Shown one piece after another: positions 14,460-14,555 of a stretch of 14,555 nucleotides of DNA; position 1 is the stretch's first letter; the number at the start of each line of letters is the position of its first letter. Under the pieces are notes generated by a model. The model ran no database searches. It was not told the origin of the DNA and saw nothing but the letters and a program-made list of their open reading frames with translations. The DNA is from an uncultured Eubacteriales bacterium (lineage in GTDB: Bacteria > Bacillota > Clostridia > Christensenellales > Aristaeellaceae). A program made the translations under genes and the position numbers. The stretch lies in contig USDD01000071.1 in the NCBI GenBank assembly GCA_900553265.1, positions 1 through 14,555 of the forward strand. Direction: 5' to 3'.

Positions 14460-14555
14460 ATGGCAGTTATTTCCATGAAGCAGCTGCTGGAGGCCGGCGT
14501 ACACTTCGGCCATCAGACCCGCAGCTGGAACCCCAAGATGGCTCAGTACATCTTC
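14460..14555 (+). CDS. rpsB: 30S ribosomal protein S2, N-terminal 32 residues (runs off the window)
   Basis: The visible start MAVISMKQLLEAGVHFGHQT is the highly conserved N-terminus of ribosomal protein S2, with the GVHFGHQTRSWNPKM signature. S2 binds late to the small subunit and interacts with S1 and 16S rRNA. AAGGAGG (14444-14450) lies nine bases upstream of the ATG. The gene has its own promoter and a folded leader. In Bacillota rpsB is normally followed by tsf, which would lie beyond the window. Confidence 0.97.
   Translation, partial: MAVISMKQLLEAGVHFGHQTRSWNPKMAQYIF

Noticed and set aside
14405..14555. Possible small or overlapping frame starting at ATG 14405 with GAGG upstream, out of frame with rpsB and open to the window end
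   Set aside because: The GAGG and ATG lie inside the leader stem, the product resembles nothing known, and it overlaps highly conserved rpsB coding sequence.

Overview
The window looks like chromosomal DNA of a GC-rich member of the Bacillota (Clostridia-like). The signs are strong AAGGAGG-type ribosome binding sites, consensus TTGACA/TATAAT promoters, a T-box leader on thrS, a PyrR-type regulator, YitT-family and AraC/MarR genes, and a xylulokinase start of the clostridial type. Two exported proteins have plain signal-peptidase-I signals, and the solute-binding protein has no lipobox. This hints at a gut Christensenellales-like lineage, but that placement is only inference.

Positions 1-6480 form a pentose/arabinofuranoside utilisation locus. 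The start of a xylulokinase gene (minus) and a cysteine-rich AraC-family regulator (minus) lie divergent from a plus-strand run of two ABC permeases, a solute-binding protein and a GH127/DUF1680 beta-L-arabinofuranosidase-like enzyme. No ATPase is encoded, so a shared ATPase elsewhere is expected. The enzyme has no signal peptide. The simplest model is import of an arabinose-containing oligosaccharide, cytoplasmic hydrolysis, and entry of the pentose into the pentose-phosphate pathway. The regulator gene has a near-perfect extended -10 promoter. The transport operon has a weaker promoter with two direct half-sites 21 bp apart overlapping its -35, as expected for an AraC-type activator.

Positions 6581-9612 hold three minus-strand genes: yitT-family membrane protein, exported serpin, and pyrR. 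The serpin has a complete inhibitory hinge and a predicted P1 methionine, and is the most eye-catching accessory gene here. Clear terminators follow yitT and pyrR, but none follows the serpin.

Positions 9562-11080 hold a plus-strand marR-dusB pair with overlapping reading frames. The marR promoter is divergent from the yitT promoter.

Positions 11080-14555 contain a less GC-rich orphan membrane polyferredoxin gene (minus), thrS (minus) with a full T-box leader reading the Thr codon ACC, and the start of rpsB (plus) behind its own promoter and a hairpin-containing leader. The 492-base thrS-rpsB gap is fully occupied by these divergent leaders and promoters. I saw no tRNA, rRNA, CRISPR array or insertion sequence. 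Most of the window is recognisable. The parts worth a second look are the serpin, the transporter/GH127 locus with its candidate operator, the rpsB leader and the orphan polyferredoxin.
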